Assembly (NCBI GenBank): GCA_964597045.1
Contig: CAZQWE010000001.1
Location: forward strand, 186,001-250,000
Source: UBA9655 sp964597045
GTDB lineage: Bacteria > Pseudomonadota > Alphaproteobacteria > UBA9655
Direction of reading: 5' to 3'
Length of the DNA: 64,000 nt
Below are positions 24,177 through 33,207 of the stretch, in pieces; the first letter of the stretch is position 1; every line of letters begins with the position of its first letter. The translations under genes were made by a program, and so were the position numbers. The notes under the pieces were generated by a model, which worked only from the letters and a program-made list of their open reading frames with translations, was not told where the DNA came from and did no database searches.

Positions 24177-25676
24177 TTAGTCGACTTGAATGAACTTCTC
24201 CAGGACTTCTCGTAACCTAGCTTTGTCAGTTACTATTCCATACGTCATTGAAGCCTTCGCAGACTTACAGATTTCAAGTCGTCTCGGCCCCATTCTTTTG
24301 ATAAGTTGAAGGGCTTCTTTCATGGCATCAATACCAATATACTGTTCTGAATTTAACAGCTCTTTTGCGGCCTGAACTATCTCCTGACGCTCTTCTCCTA
24401 AGTCTTTGATTGCAGATACAATCTCAAGGAGAATTTTTCCTTTGCTATTATTGTAAAAACGGCTAAGCGACAGGAGATCCTTTGCTAGATCGAGGCATGC
24501 ATCTCTCTCAGAACCTAAATTAACATATGATTCTAGGAAACCGAAATAATAGGAATCTAAGTCCAAATGCCAGGGTAAACCTAAAAATTCCTTAGCTCGA
24601 GAACTCGCAACAACATTGTCTCCTCCAAGTTTCTGAACGCAATCCAAATAGCCCTTTAGACCATATTCTATGAACTCTGTTGGGTTAGCAAGGGCTGCGG
24701 CTTCTACAATGGCTTTGCGGTCTGGTCCAAGGTTCCATAAATAGTCTAATTCACTCGGATAAGCTATCCAAGTTCTATGAGGTCTGAAGTTGAGTGTTTG
24801 TAAACAGGAGACGAGCTCTTGAGTAATCTCAGGATCCGCATTCCATTTCATAACTGATTTAGAGAGGTCGCCTAAACACGTAGTTACTTGAACATTGGAA
24901 GGTAGGATTCCCCTTAAGGCATGAGCAGTTCGTTCACGATGCTTTCCCCAGTTTATCACCTGTAACACGGAAACCAAATAGTCTGTGCTTTTATCCGAAT
25001 TTCGCATAAGAGTGTGGGCGGCCCGTAGGGCTGAATTAAAAGTCTCTGCGTCTCGGTATTCTTCCGGAGTATTAGAAAGGAAAGATGAGAGCTCCGCGTC
25101 TACTCTATCACAGGTGTCAATGAATGTCAGAACAGCGTCACACCCTTTCCCGAGCCTTGCCAACAAATTAACGGCCCTTAGAAACTCGCTCTCAGTTCTT
25201 TTTTGATGGTGTTCATCTTTCTCTGCTGGCCACCGGTTGAGCTTGAATTTGCGCTTCATCTTAAAGGACGTTGTCCACAAATGCTCCAGTGTGTCCTCAT
25301 CCAAGGCATTAATAAAAGACACCGCTTCTTTATGGTCAGGCTTTATCAGCTCTTTCGCGAATGCTATTCTAAACGCATGGAACTCATTTAACAAGGGAAA
25401 CGGCACTCCTTTGACAGACCGCAATCCTTTCTTATTATTAAGAAGTTTCCAATCAAGGGGAGCAACTTGCACAGATTCCTCAGCCGTCTCATCAGGATCT
25501 TGGAGGAGGGCAACAGGTACAGATTTAAGATCCGAAGATTCAGAACTCTTTCCCTTAAACTTAGCAGCTAGTTTATTGGGAGAAAACTCGTCTGTAGATG
25601 TGTTCACAGCGAAACTTGTTTCTGATATGTTCAATAGTAGAGTAACGGTCAAGAAGGAAAGGCGGTATTTTAACAT
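24177..25676 (-). CDS. Secreted helical-repeat protein of unknown function
   Basis: The chosen ATG (25676) has GGAG 7 bases upstream and gives 499 residues; an ATG 8 codons earlier lacks such a site. A signal peptide (LSFLTVTLLLNISETSFA) is followed by a low-complexity segment, then an all-helical body. A motif L-G-x-x-R-x-x-(I/C) followed by A-K-x-L-L recurs near residues 316, 387, 427 and 463 of this start, as LGPDRKAI, LGSERDAC, LGEERQEI and MGPRRLEI. This suggests a superhelical, binding-type scaffold. I do not recognise the family. It stands alone, flanked by a toxin-antitoxin module and another secreted protein. A host-interaction role is speculation. Confidence 0.7.
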   Translation of the reverse strand: MLKYRLSFLTVTLLLNISETSFAVNTSTDEFSPNKLAAKFKGKSSESSDLKSVPVALLQDPDETAEESVQVAPLDWKLLNNKKGLRSVKGVPFPLLNEFHAFRIAFAKELIKPDHKEAVSFINALDEDTLEHLWTTSFKMKRKFKLNRWPAEKDEHHQKRTESEFLRAVNLLARLGKGCDAVLTFIDTCDRVDAELSSFLSNTPEEYRDAETFNSALRAAHTLMRNSDKSTDYLVSVLQVINWGKHRERTAHALRGILPSNVQVTTCLGDLSKSVMKWNADPEITQELVSCLQTLNFRPHRTWIAYPSELDYLWNLGPDRKAIVEAAALANPTEFIEYGLKGYLDCVQKLGGDNVVASSRAKEFLGLPWHLDLDSYYFGFLESYVNLGSERDACLDLAKDLLSLSRFYNNSKGKILLEIVSAIKDLGEERQEIVQAAKELLNSEQYIGIDAMKEALQLIKRMGPRRLEICKSAKASMTYGIVTDKARLREVLEKFIQVD

Positions 25677-25742
25677 TAGTAATCTCCAGAATACATACAC
25701 TTGATATATATTTTATAAAATCAATAAATGCAACTGATTATT

Positions 25743-26648
25743 TTACTGTGCTTTATACCTCTCCACAAATTGAGGCTTTCCCATATACTGCTCAAGCACA
25801 TCGATCTGCGTCAAATAATGGCTATGGCCATAAATCACTAGAACACGGTTATATTGATTGAACGCATCAAGGATCACGCGAAGAATATTACGGTCCCGAA
25901 TCCATTCTACTTTATTCGCTAGTTTCTGTAGATTCGTTCCATTGGAAATGGGTGCAGCAAACAAGGGATCAATCATTTCTGAAAATCCAACAGATTTATT
26001 TGTATTGTTCTTTAGCCAATCTAAATACTCTGACCAACTCAGGGTGACACCACTATTCGTATTATTCTTTTTATAGACCTCAAATTTCTGTTGAACATCA
26101 CCTATTGAGTTGACAAGTTGGCTTCTATACAGCTGGGGAACAAGTATTGAAAAATAAAAAGCAAAGGCCTCGTTACTTGTATACCCATGGGACCTGAGAG
26201 CATCAAATACGATTCGATCATCTGGCTCACCTCCTTTAAAAGCAATCCCATTTTTTTGGGCGAGTGAAACCCCAAAAGCAGGTTCCTCACAAACACTGGA
26301 TCCTCCCTGACAAACCCTAGAGGCAAAAGCAACAATGTCACTGGGTGAGTTTCCTTTCATGGTTTCAAATCCTTCTAAAACAACAAAATTTGGCTTGAAA
26401 TCATCAAAAGCATTTCGAATCAAATTAAATGTTGGACTATTCGTATCCGATCCATGGTTAGAGGCTATATAACAAAGCTGGCGACCATCTTTGTTATAAC
26501 AGGCCATAAAGGGAGGCAAAGCTGGTGGTCTTCTTTCCAAATCATAGCTGAAGTTCTTAAGCTTGGTGAAATCATAATCTGCCAGAAGCGAATGTCCTGC
26601 GAAGAGAAGACTCAATATAGCTACAAAAAAAGAAAGCTTCTTAAACAT
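25743..26648 (-). CDS. Secreted TraB/GumN (TIKI-like) superfamily protein
   Basis: The ATG at 26648 has AGAGGATG upstream at good spacing and begins a clean signal peptide (FKKLSFFVAILSLLFAGHSLLA). A longer frame exists but starts with non-signal sequence. The mature 280 residues show the layout of the TraB/GumN/ChaN-like superfamily: a strand ending YIASNHGSD, then PNFVVLEGFE, FKGGEPDDRIV, WIRDRNIL, and a final strand VLVIYGHSHY. In that superfamily the conserved His, Glu and Arg bind metal and some members are proteases. Assignment is by motif order only. The gene is divergent from metN. Confidence 0.55.
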   Translation of the reverse strand: MFKKLSFFVAILSLLFAGHSLLADYDFTKLKNFSYDLERRPPALPPFMACYNKDGRQLCYIASNHGSDTNSPTFNLIRNAFDDFKPNFVVLEGFETMKGNSPSDIVAFASRVCQGGSSVCEEPAFGVSLAQKNGIAFKGGEPDDRIVFDALRSHGYTSNEAFAFYFSILVPQLYRSQLVNSIGDVQQKFEVYKKNNTNSGVTLSWSEYLDWLKNNTNKSVGFSEMIDPLFAAPISNGTNLQKLANKVEWIRDRNILRVILDAFNQYNRVLVIYGHSHYLTQIDVLEQYMGKPQFVERYKAQ

Positions 26649-26786
26649 ATCGATCATCCTCTGCATTGATCTTTTGCTTAAGTCTCTCTCATTTTTATTA
26701 ATAAACTGATAATAATCATAAATCCTTGAAAACCGTTCCCTAAACCGGTAAATAAAACAGATCACTTTTGCTAAGGAAAGAGATCC

Positions 26787-27824
26787 TTGTCTGTTATTAT
26801 AAACAACCTTGAGAAGTCCTATAAGTCTCCTGTTTTAAAGGGGATAAATCTTGAGATTCCTCAGGGACAGATCCTTGGAATTATTGGGAAAAGTGGGGCG
26901 GGCAAAACTACGTTGCTGAGATGCTTAAACGGTCTTGAAGATCCAAACCGCGGAACGATTACCATTGATGGCCTTGATTTTCTTAAAGAAAAGAAAACCA
27001 TTCAACAAAAAATAGGGAACGTCTTTCAAACCTTTAATTTATTGAGCCGTCTTAACGTCCTTGATAACGTCTTGTTCCCCTTAAAAATAACCCAGCGTTT
27101 TACGAGTGAATCAAAGAATAAAGCCTTGAATCTCATTGAAATAGTTGGACTCAAAGGGAAAGAAAATTCATATCCTAGTGAGCTCAGTGGGGGACAATCC
27201 CAACGTGTGGCGATTGCACGGGCTTTGATAACAGACGCATCCCTGCTGCTTTGTGATGAGTTTACCTCAGCCTTGGACTATGAGACATCTCTTGACATTC
27301 TTGAGTTACTCAAGGATTTGAACAAGCGTTTGGGCATTACCATTGTCCTCATTACCCATGATATGGCTGTCGTGCGGGAAATCTGCGATGAAGTCTGTGT
27401 TATTGAGAGTGGCGAGATTGTTGAGAAGAATGATATCACATCAATCATCCTTCATCCCAAACATGCTGTAACAAAGACGTTGATCCGAAGCCTTGTCATT
27501 AAAGATCTCCCCCATCATTTAAATGACCTCCTGATGGATGAACCAAAAGGTAAGTGTTCTGCCCTTCTCCGTTCTTTCTATTCCAGCAAAACGTCAGGCG
27601 ATCCCATCATTGCCTCCCTTGTGAAGAAACATGATGTGCCCATTAATATTTTAGTTGGAAATCTCGACCATATTCGTGAAACAGCCTTCGGTAGCCTCAT
27701 TATTTCAATACCCTATCAGAAGGCAAAACTATCGGCGATTCTAAACGATCTTGAGAATCAAGATGTATCAACGGAAGTTTTGGGATATCTACCCGAGGAA
27801 GAGGATTATAAATGGAACAGTTAA
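26787..27824 (+). CDS. metN: Methionine ABC transporter ATP-binding protein
   Basis: MetN powers D/L-methionine import. The 345 residues include Walker A GKSGAGKTT (about 35-43), the Q-loop, signature LSGGQSQRVAIARAL, Walker B LLLCDEFTSALD, the H-loop THD, and a C-terminal NIL domain (about 265-340) that binds methionine and inhibits transport. The start is TTG with AAGGAAAG upstream. It overlaps metI by 13 bases. No SAM riboswitch-like structure is evident in the short 5' region. Confidence 0.93.
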   Translation: MSVIINNLEKSYKSPVLKGINLEIPQGQILGIIGKSGAGKTTLLRCLNGLEDPNRGTITIDGLDFLKEKKTIQQKIGNVFQTFNLLSRLNVLDNVLFPLKITQRFTSESKNKALNLIEIVGLKGKENSYPSELSGGQSQRVAIARALITDASLLLCDEFTSALDYETSLDILELLKDLNKRLGITIVLITHDMAVVREICDEVCVIESGEIVEKNDITSIILHPKHAVTKTLIRSLVIKDLPHHLNDLLMDEPKGKCSALLRSFYSSKTSGDPIIASLVKKHDVPINILVGNLDHIRETAFGSLIISIPYQKAKLSAILNDLENQDVSTEVLGYLPEEEDYKWNS

Positions 27825-28450
27825 TTCTCAACTCATGCCTTCAAACCCTCAACATGGTTATTGTTTCTATGGTTCTTGGAACACTTTTTGGAACAGCTCT
27901 TGCGAGTCTTTTGATCTTAACAAAACCAGGCGGACTGCGCCCCCATCGTTTGATCTACCAACTCCTGGGAATGATCTTAAATACGTTTCGCTCGATCCCC
28001 TTCATCATCCTCATCATTTTAATGATCCCTGTAACGCGTTTTTTGGTGGGCACAGCAATCGGAACGTGGGCCGCTACTCTTCCTCTCACCTTGGCTTCAA
28101 CCCTTCTTATCGCCCGAATAATTGAAGATGCGTTGGGTACAACACCAAAGGGTCTGATTGAGGTCGGAAAGGCTTTGGGAGCTCCACCTTTGCAAATCAT
28201 ATTCAAGATCCAGTTCAGGGAAGCTCTCCCCTTGATTGTTTCCGGACTCACAACCGTCACAATCAATATCATTGGTTTTTCAGCTATGGCAGGCACAGTT
28301 GGTGGGGGAGGACTAGGCGACCTTGCCATCCGGTACGGGTATCAAAGATACGACTTTACCTTACTTCTATGGATCGTTATTATCCTTGTTGTTTTGGTTC
28401 AACTGGTGCAAATGAGCGGAGATTATCTTTCCCGAAAATTGAAGAGGTAA
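27812..28450 (+). CDS. metI: Methionine ABC transporter permease
   Basis: This 212-residue inner-membrane permease has five predicted helices and the EAA loop contacting MetN (EVGKALGAPPLQIIFKIQFREALP, about 113-136). The sequence IIGFSAMAGTVGGGGLGDLAIRYGYQRYD is characteristic of MetI. It overlaps the metN end by 13 bases and is followed 4 bases later by metQ, so the three genes form one operon. Confidence 0.95.
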   Translation: MEQLILNSCLQTLNMVIVSMVLGTLFGTALASLLILTKPGGLRPHRLIYQLLGMILNTFRSIPFIILIILMIPVTRFLVGTAIGTWAATLPLTLASTLLIARIIEDALGTTPKGLIEVGKALGAPPLQIIFKIQFREALPLIVSGLTTVTINIIGFSAMAGTVGGGGLGDLAIRYGYQRYDFTLLLWIVIILVVLVQLVQMSGDYLSRKLKR

Positions 28451-28454
28451 CATC

Positions 28455-29216
28455 ATGAAATTATTCACATCCCTTACTATTCTTTTCCTCTCCATTAGCC
28501 AACTTGCAGCAGCATCTCTTAAGGTCGGCGTGACAGCCGGGCCTCATGCGATGATTATGGAAAAGGTCAAGGAGCTTGCAAAAGACAAAGGGCTTGATAT
28601 TCAAATCGTTGAATTTAATGATTTTATCCTCCCCAATGTGGCTTTGAACGATAAGGAAATCGATGTTAACTCCTATCAGCATCAACCCTACTTGGATGAA
28701 CAAGTGAAGAATCGGGGGTATAAGTTAAAGTCCGTTGGGAAAACTGTTCTGATGCCTTTGGGGATTTATAGCAAGAAAATCAAGGCGTTATCCGAAATTA
28801 AAGAGAATTCTAAAATTGCGATTCCCAATGACCCGACGAATGGCGGGCGAGCTTTGAAGCTGTTGGAAACACAAGGGTTTATCAAACTCAATCCGTCCGA
28901 AAATCCAACGATTCTTGATATCAAAGAAAATCCACAGAATCTCTCGATTATTGAGATCGACGCCCCGCAGGTCCCCCGTACCCTTGAAGATGTGGATGCT
29001 GCGATTATTAACACGGACTGGGTTCTTGTTGGGGGGTTAGATCCAAAGTCAGCTCTTTCTTTTGAAAACAAAGACTCACCTTATGCAAACGTAATTGCCG
29101 TGCGGGATGATGAAACCCGTCCTGAAGTCACTGAGTTCGTAAAGCTTTACCAAAGCGAACCCGTGAAGGTGTATATTAAGGAGACATTTAAGGGAGCCGT
29201 TATTCCGGCTTGGTAA
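28455..29216 (+). CDS. metQ: Methionine-binding periplasmic protein (NlpA family)
   Basis: This 253-residue substrate-binding protein of the NlpA/MetQ family captures methionine for MetNI. It has a Sec signal peptide (1-20, ...QLAAA) and family motifs LKVGVTAGPHA, IVEFNDFILPN, DVNSYQHQPYLD, AIPNDPTNGGRAL and the closing FKGAVIPAW. No lipobox cysteine is present, so it is probably a soluble periplasmic protein rather than a lipoprotein as in E. coli. Its end faces the convergent amino-acid ABC operon 15 bases away. Confidence 0.94.
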   Translation: MKLFTSLTILFLSISQLAAASLKVGVTAGPHAMIMEKVKELAKDKGLDIQIVEFNDFILPNVALNDKEIDVNSYQHQPYLDEQVKNRGYKLKSVGKTVLMPLGIYSKKIKALSEIKENSKIAIPNDPTNGGRALKLLETQGFIKLNPSENPTILDIKENPQNLSIIEIDAPQVPRTLEDVDAAIINTDWVLVGGLDPKSALSFENKDSPYANVIAVRDDETRPEVTEFVKLYQSEPVKVYIKETFKGAVIPAW

Positions 29217-29231
29217 GATGAATACCTATGT

Positions 29232-29954
29232 CTACAGCACCTTCTCCAAGAAATCATTGGCTCTCTTTGAAGTTGGCTCTTTAAAGAATGCCTTGGAGGG
29301 AGAGTCTTCAACAAGCATCCCATCTTCCAAGAACCAAACGCGATCAGCCACTTCCCTCGCAAAGCCCATCTCATGAGTCACAATCACCATTGTGATGCCC
29401 GTATGAGCCAACTCTTTCATGACATTCAATACTTCCTTGACCATTTCAGGATCAAGGGCAGAAGTCGGCTCATCAAAGAGAAGGGCTTCAGGTTCCATGG
29501 CAAGCGCACGAGCTATAGCTGCTCTTTGCTTTTGCCCCCCCGATAGATGAGACGGATATGTATTGATTTTATCGTCAAGCCCAACTTTTTTTAACAAGGT
29601 TTTCCCTAGCTTCTCAGCGTCCTGGCGTGACATCCCTTTCACTTTCACTGGTGCATAAATCACATTTTCCAATGTCGTCATGTGGGGAAAGAGGTTGAAC
29701 TGCTGAAACACCATTCCCAGCTTTGTGCGTATTTTATTAATACTCACACGTCCTTCGTTAATGCAAACATCATTGATGAAAACCTTCCCCTGAGTTGGAG
29801 CTTCAAGAAGGTTAATCGATCTCAACAACGTTGATTTTCCGGAGCCTGAGGGACCAATAATCGCAAGCACTTCTCCTTGAGGAATCGTCCCGCTTATTCC
29901 TCTAAGAACGGCATTATCTCCAAAAGTTTTATGAATATTCTCAAGACGAATCAT
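29232..29954 (-). CDS. Polar amino-acid ABC transporter ATPase (GlnQ-like)
   Basis: This 240-residue ATPase of the polar amino-acid uptake family has Walker A GPSGSGKST, Q-loop VFQQFNLFPHMT, signature LSGGQKQRAAIARAL, Walker B LLFDEPTSALDPE and H-loop THEMGFAREVADRVWF. FARxVADRV is typical of GlnQ/ArtP/HisP-type subunits. It overlaps the permease gene by 4 bases. Glutamine, glutamate or arginine are all possible substrates. Confidence 0.93.
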   Translation of the reverse strand: MIRLENIHKTFGDNAVLRGISGTIPQGEVLAIIGPSGSGKSTLLRSINLLEAPTQGKVFINDVCINEGRVSINKIRTKLGMVFQQFNLFPHMTTLENVIYAPVKVKGMSRQDAEKLGKTLLKKVGLDDKINTYPSHLSGGQKQRAAIARALAMEPEALLFDEPTSALDPEMVKEVLNVMKELAHTGITMVIVTHEMGFAREVADRVWFLEDGMLVEDSPSKAFFKEPTSKRANDFLEKVL

Positions 29955-30607
29955 GCCACCCTCAACTTTCTCTCCAAATACCGCGCTGCTGTCGTTAAGA
30001 TCATCACAAGAACGTAGTAGAGTAACCCTGCTACCAGGAGAGGTTCAAAGTAAAGATAGGTATCACTCGCGACAATGTTAGCTCTCCTTAAGATATCAGC
30101 ACCTCCAATGACTGAAATGAGGGAAGATTCCTTAAGTAAGTCGATGGATTCATTAACAAGGGATGGAAGAATGTTGCGCACAGCTTGAGGAAGAATGATA
30201 TCCTTCATAATCAACCTGTAGGGTAGCCCTAGAGAAAGAGCTGCTTCCTTCTGACCTTTATCAACTGCATTGATTCCACCCCGTATAATCTCAGAAACAT
30301 AAGCTCCTGAGTTTAAGGTAAACGTTAAGATCCCTGCTTCCCAAATTGAGATTTGATATCCTGTGAGTTGGGGAGTTGCAAAGTAAATCAGCGTAAGCTG
30401 GAGTAACAAAGGTGTTCCTCTAAAAACAGACGTATAAATTTCCGAAAACCATTTAAAAACACGAAACTCGCCAACTTTCGCTAAAGCAAGAATTGTCCCC
30501 CAAATAAATCCAAGGAACAAGCAGACAGCTGTAAAGCCAACCGTAATTTGTACTCCTTCAAGGATATAGGGGATGGAGGGCCAGATTCTTTCAAAATCCA
30601 GCTCCAT
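29951..30607 (-). CDS. Polar amino-acid ABC transporter permease
   Basis: This permease of the HisM/GlnP family has about five helices and the EAA motif (KEAALSLGLPYRLIMKDIILPQAVRNILP). The ATG at 30607 overlaps the stop codon of the upstream binding-protein gene as TGATG, which favours it; an upstream ATG at 30622 would add five residues. It joins with the ATPase and the binding protein to form one importer. Confidence 0.92.
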   Translation of the reverse strand: MELDFERIWPSIPYILEGVQITVGFTAVCLFLGFIWGTILALAKVGEFRVFKWFSEIYTSVFRGTPLLLQLTLIYFATPQLTGYQISIWEAGILTFTLNSGAYVSEIIRGGINAVDKGQKEAALSLGLPYRLIMKDIILPQAVRNILPSLVNESIDLLKESSLISVIGGADILRRANIVASDTYLYFEPLLVAGLLYYVLVMILTTAARYLERKLRVA

Positions 30608-31347
30608 CACTGTACCAGCCATTTTTGCTCAAAGTTTTTTACATCGTCTGCCATTGTCGTCAAAGCTTGATTAACAGGGCCTACAAGCTTAGATCCTTTG
30701 GGAAACACAATGACAAAAGACTCACCTGTAACATCTAAAGGAACAAATTTAATACCAATTGTTGAATTTGCAATTTTTTGAGCTTCTGTTTTTCCTAGTA
30801 AAACTGCATCTATACGCCCGCTCTTTAACTCTTGCACAAGATCTCCAGTCTTATTTAAGGGAATAATGTTCAAATCGACCATGGAACTCCTCCATTTCTT
30901 AGCCTGAACTTCATGGGTTGTACCCAGCTGAACGCCAAGCTTACGGCCGGCTAAATCCTTTTCTGAAACCAAAGCTGATTCTTCCGGAACAAGTAAACCA
31001 ATCTTATTAGTGTAATAAGGCATTGAAAAATCAACACTTTTTCGTCTTTCTTCTGTTGCTGTAATTCCCGCAATGCCGATATCCGCTCTTCCGCTCTTAA
31101 GCGCAGGAATAATGGCATTAAATTCTGCTTCAATTATTTTGATAGGACGTCCCATTTTCTCACTTAAACGCTTGATCACATCAATATCGAAACCAATAAC
31201 TTGACCTCCTTTTTTTGCCGTATCTTTGAATTCAAAGGGTGGATTATCGGGAGATGTAATAACGATAATAGGTGGCTTACGATCATCCTTTGAATCACCA
31301 CATCCGACAAAAAACATGAGACACACGAGAGATATGATCTTATACAC
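30607..31347 (-). CDS. Amino-acid ABC transporter substrate-binding lipoprotein
   Basis: This 246-residue family-3 solute-binding protein has a lipoprotein signal (IISLVCLMFFVGCG, Cys16). The mature part shows NPPFEF...VIGFDIDVIKRLSEKMGR, GRADIGIAGITATEERRKSVDFSMPYYTNKIGLLVP and a ligand-contact region typical of glutamine/arginine-type receptors. It is first in its operon. The lipid anchor would hold it at the membrane; lipoprotein amino-acid receptors are less usual in Gram-negatives than soluble ones. Confidence 0.9.
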   Translation of the reverse strand: MYKIISLVCLMFFVGCGDSKDDRKPPIIVITSPDNPPFEFKDTAKKGGQVIGFDIDVIKRLSEKMGRPIKIIEAEFNAIIPALKSGRADIGIAGITATEERRKSVDFSMPYYTNKIGLLVPEESALVSEKDLAGRKLGVQLGTTHEVQAKKWRSSMVDLNIIPLNKTGDLVQELKSGRIDAVLLGKTEAQKIANSTIGIKFVPLDVTGESFVIVFPKGSKLVGPVNQALTTMADDVKNFEQKWLVQ

Positions 31348-31500
31348 TTTAAGCTCCTTTTGATAAATAGGTCCTTCATGGACGAAGGGGTTAAAAATAC
31401 TAATAGAGAATAATATTATTGATCAATTGTAAAGCCAAATTTTAAAAACAAACTAGTTGCATTTCAATCGAATCCTTTTTATGTTACTGGCTATTCCTAG

Positions 31501-31575
31501 TGGGGCGTAGCCAAGTGGTAAGGCAGCGGTTTTTGGTACCGCCATCCGTAGGTTCGAATCCTACCGCCCCAGCCA
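31501..31575 (+). tRNA. tRNA-Gln (anticodon TTG)
   Basis: A standard 75-base cloverleaf including encoded CCA. The acceptor stem is TGGGGCG/CGCCCCA, discriminator G; D-arm GCC...GGC; anticodon stem GCGGT/ACCGC around TTTTGGT, giving TTG for CAA (and CAG by wobble); T-arm GTAGG/CCTAC with TTCGAAT. The terminal A of the CCA is the first base of a heptamer tandem repeat. Confidence 0.97.
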
Positions 31576-31616
31576 ATCAGTAATCAGTAATCAGTAATCA
31601 GTAATCAGTAATCAGT
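31575..31616. repeat. Six tandem copies of AATCAGT touching the tRNA-Gln 3' end
   Basis: The unit AATCAGT is repeated six times without interruption; the first A is shared with the tRNA CCA end. A near-inverted copy (ACTGATTAC, 31690-31698) lies about 75 bases further on, next to the ftsZ stop codon, so the two flanks could pair. The array occupies part of the interval between tRNA-Gln and ftsZ. It could be slippage, a tRNA-processing context or a decayed small mobile repeat. Confidence 0.85.
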
Positions 31617-31702
31617 ATAAAAAAGAGGTTTATAGCTTTTCATCAAGTCAAGAAGAATCATCGATCAGAAATTATTCTGATAACTGATCACTGATTACTA
31701 TT

Positions 31703-33121
31703 TTACCTATGCTGTTGGCGCCGTAAGAAGGCTGGAATTTCAATCGCCTCCTCTTCAGGTTCCATCTCTTCAGGGTGGGTATTCTCAATAGCAACTTGAG
31801 ATCGTTGCCTCTTGGCTGTTTCCTGTGGTCGAACGGGTGATATCTTACGACCCATCAGACGTTCGAGAAATCCTAAAGCCCCTTTCCCTTCGCGAGGTTG
31901 GGGATTTTGAGCATAAGCCATTTGTTCTTGGGTTTCGGATGACTCTTCCGGATAGAGAGAGAAAGGAGCAGGATTATCTACATCCATAAACCGAACAGCT
32001 CGATCATCTTCTAAATTCAAGGGTTGGGGAATCTCTGATTCTGTCACGAGTGTGTGAGGCTCAGATACATTTTCTTCCTCAATACGGTGAACGGCACTGA
32101 GCATTTCTTGCTCCAGTTGAGCCACCCTCGCCTTATTCTGTGAATGGGAAGCTTGTGAGTCAATGCCTGTAGCAACACAAGAAACACGAATCTTTCCTTC
32201 CAATGCTTCATCAAAAGTGGACCCAAAGATAATATGTGCATCGGGATCAACTTCTTCTCGGATACGGTTAGCCGCTTCATCCACTTCATAAAGGGTCATA
32301 TCCAAGCCACCTGTAATATTGATAAGGACAGCCTTTGCACCTCTCATGGATACATCATCTAAAAGAGGACTTGAAATAGCAGCTTCAGCGGCTTCGATCG
32401 CCCGGCCTTCACCTGTTGCTTCACCCGTTCCCATCATAGCTTTACCCATCATATCGCCCATAACGGCTCGAACATCAGCAAAGTCTAAGTTAATGAGACC
32501 TGGTTTCATCATAAGATCCGTTACGCTTCTGACTCCAGAATACAAAACATCATCAGCCATTTTAAATGCATCTGCAAAGGTTGTTCTTTCATTGGCAACA
32601 CGAAACAAATTCTGATTTGGAATAATGATAAGGGTATCAACATATTGCTGAAGCTCTTCAATCCCTTTTTCAGCTGTTCGCATACGGTTAGAGCCCTCAA
32701 AATGGAATGGCTTTGTTACCACACCAATGGTAAGAATGCCTCTTTCCCTGGCAAATTTAGCAATAACAGGAGCTGCACCCGTTCCCGTACCGCCTCCCAT
32801 ACCTGCTGTCACAAAGAGCATATGGCTTCCATCAATATATTTCAGGACTTCATCAATACTTTCTTCTGCTGAAGCTTTACCTACCTCAGGATGGGATCCA
32901 GCTCCTAATCCTTGCGTTGCATCAAGGCCCAACTGAATCTTTGAATCAGCAAGGGACAAGGAAAGTGCTTGAGCATCCGTATTTGATGCAATGAACTTAA
33001 CACCCTGAAGATCTCCTCGGATCATATTGTTGACAGCATTTCCGCCAGCACCCCCGATTCCAATAACAGTAATGCGTGGTTTTAACTCTGTTTTATCTAC
33101 ACTTTGCGTTGATTGCATCAT
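31703..33121 (-). CDS. ftsZ: Cell division GTPase FtsZ
   Basis: FtsZ polymerises into the Z-ring at midcell. The 472 residues hold the GTPase core (about 15-320) with GIGGAGGNAVNNM, the tubulin signature GGGTGTGAAPVIA, NLDFADVRAVM and the T7 loop. A long disordered linker (about 325-455) precedes the conserved tail EAIEIPAFLRRQ that binds FtsA and other partners. The extended linker is normal in alphaproteobacteria. It is the last gene of the dcw cluster here, with lpxC not next to it. Confidence 0.98.
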   Translation of the reverse strand: MMQSTQSVDKTELKPRITVIGIGGAGGNAVNNMIRGDLQGVKFIASNTDAQALSLSLADSKIQLGLDATQGLGAGSHPEVGKASAEESIDEVLKYIDGSHMLFVTAGMGGGTGTGAAPVIAKFARERGILTIGVVTKPFHFEGSNRMRTAEKGIEELQQYVDTLIIIPNQNLFRVANERTTFADAFKMADDVLYSGVRSVTDLMMKPGLINLDFADVRAVMGDMMGKAMMGTGEATGEGRAIEAAEAAISSPLLDDVSMRGAKAVLINITGGLDMTLYEVDEAANRIREEVDPDAHIIFGSTFDEALEGKIRVSCVATGIDSQASHSQNKARVAQLEQEMLSAVHRIEEENVSEPHTLVTESEIPQPLNLEDDRAVRFMDVDNPAPFSLYPEESSETQEQMAYAQNPQPREGKGALGFLERLMGRKISPVRPQETAKRQRSQVAIENTHPEEMEPEEEAIEIPAFLRRQQHR

Positions 33122-33207
33122 AGGTTTATCTCCATTGTACTAAGTTCGTCCATCCCACGTTCTTGAAATTCATTGGGTATATAATCACACACTGCAAAAA
33201 AAAACCA

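Noticed and set aside
26649..26786. SAM riboswitch before metN
   Set aside because: The gap is short and no kink-turn or conserved SAM-binding core can be recognised.
31575..31616. Prophage or island attachment site at tRNA-Gln
   Set aside because: The repeat is a short tandem array, no integrase gene lies nearby, and no second tRNA-end copy was seen in the window.
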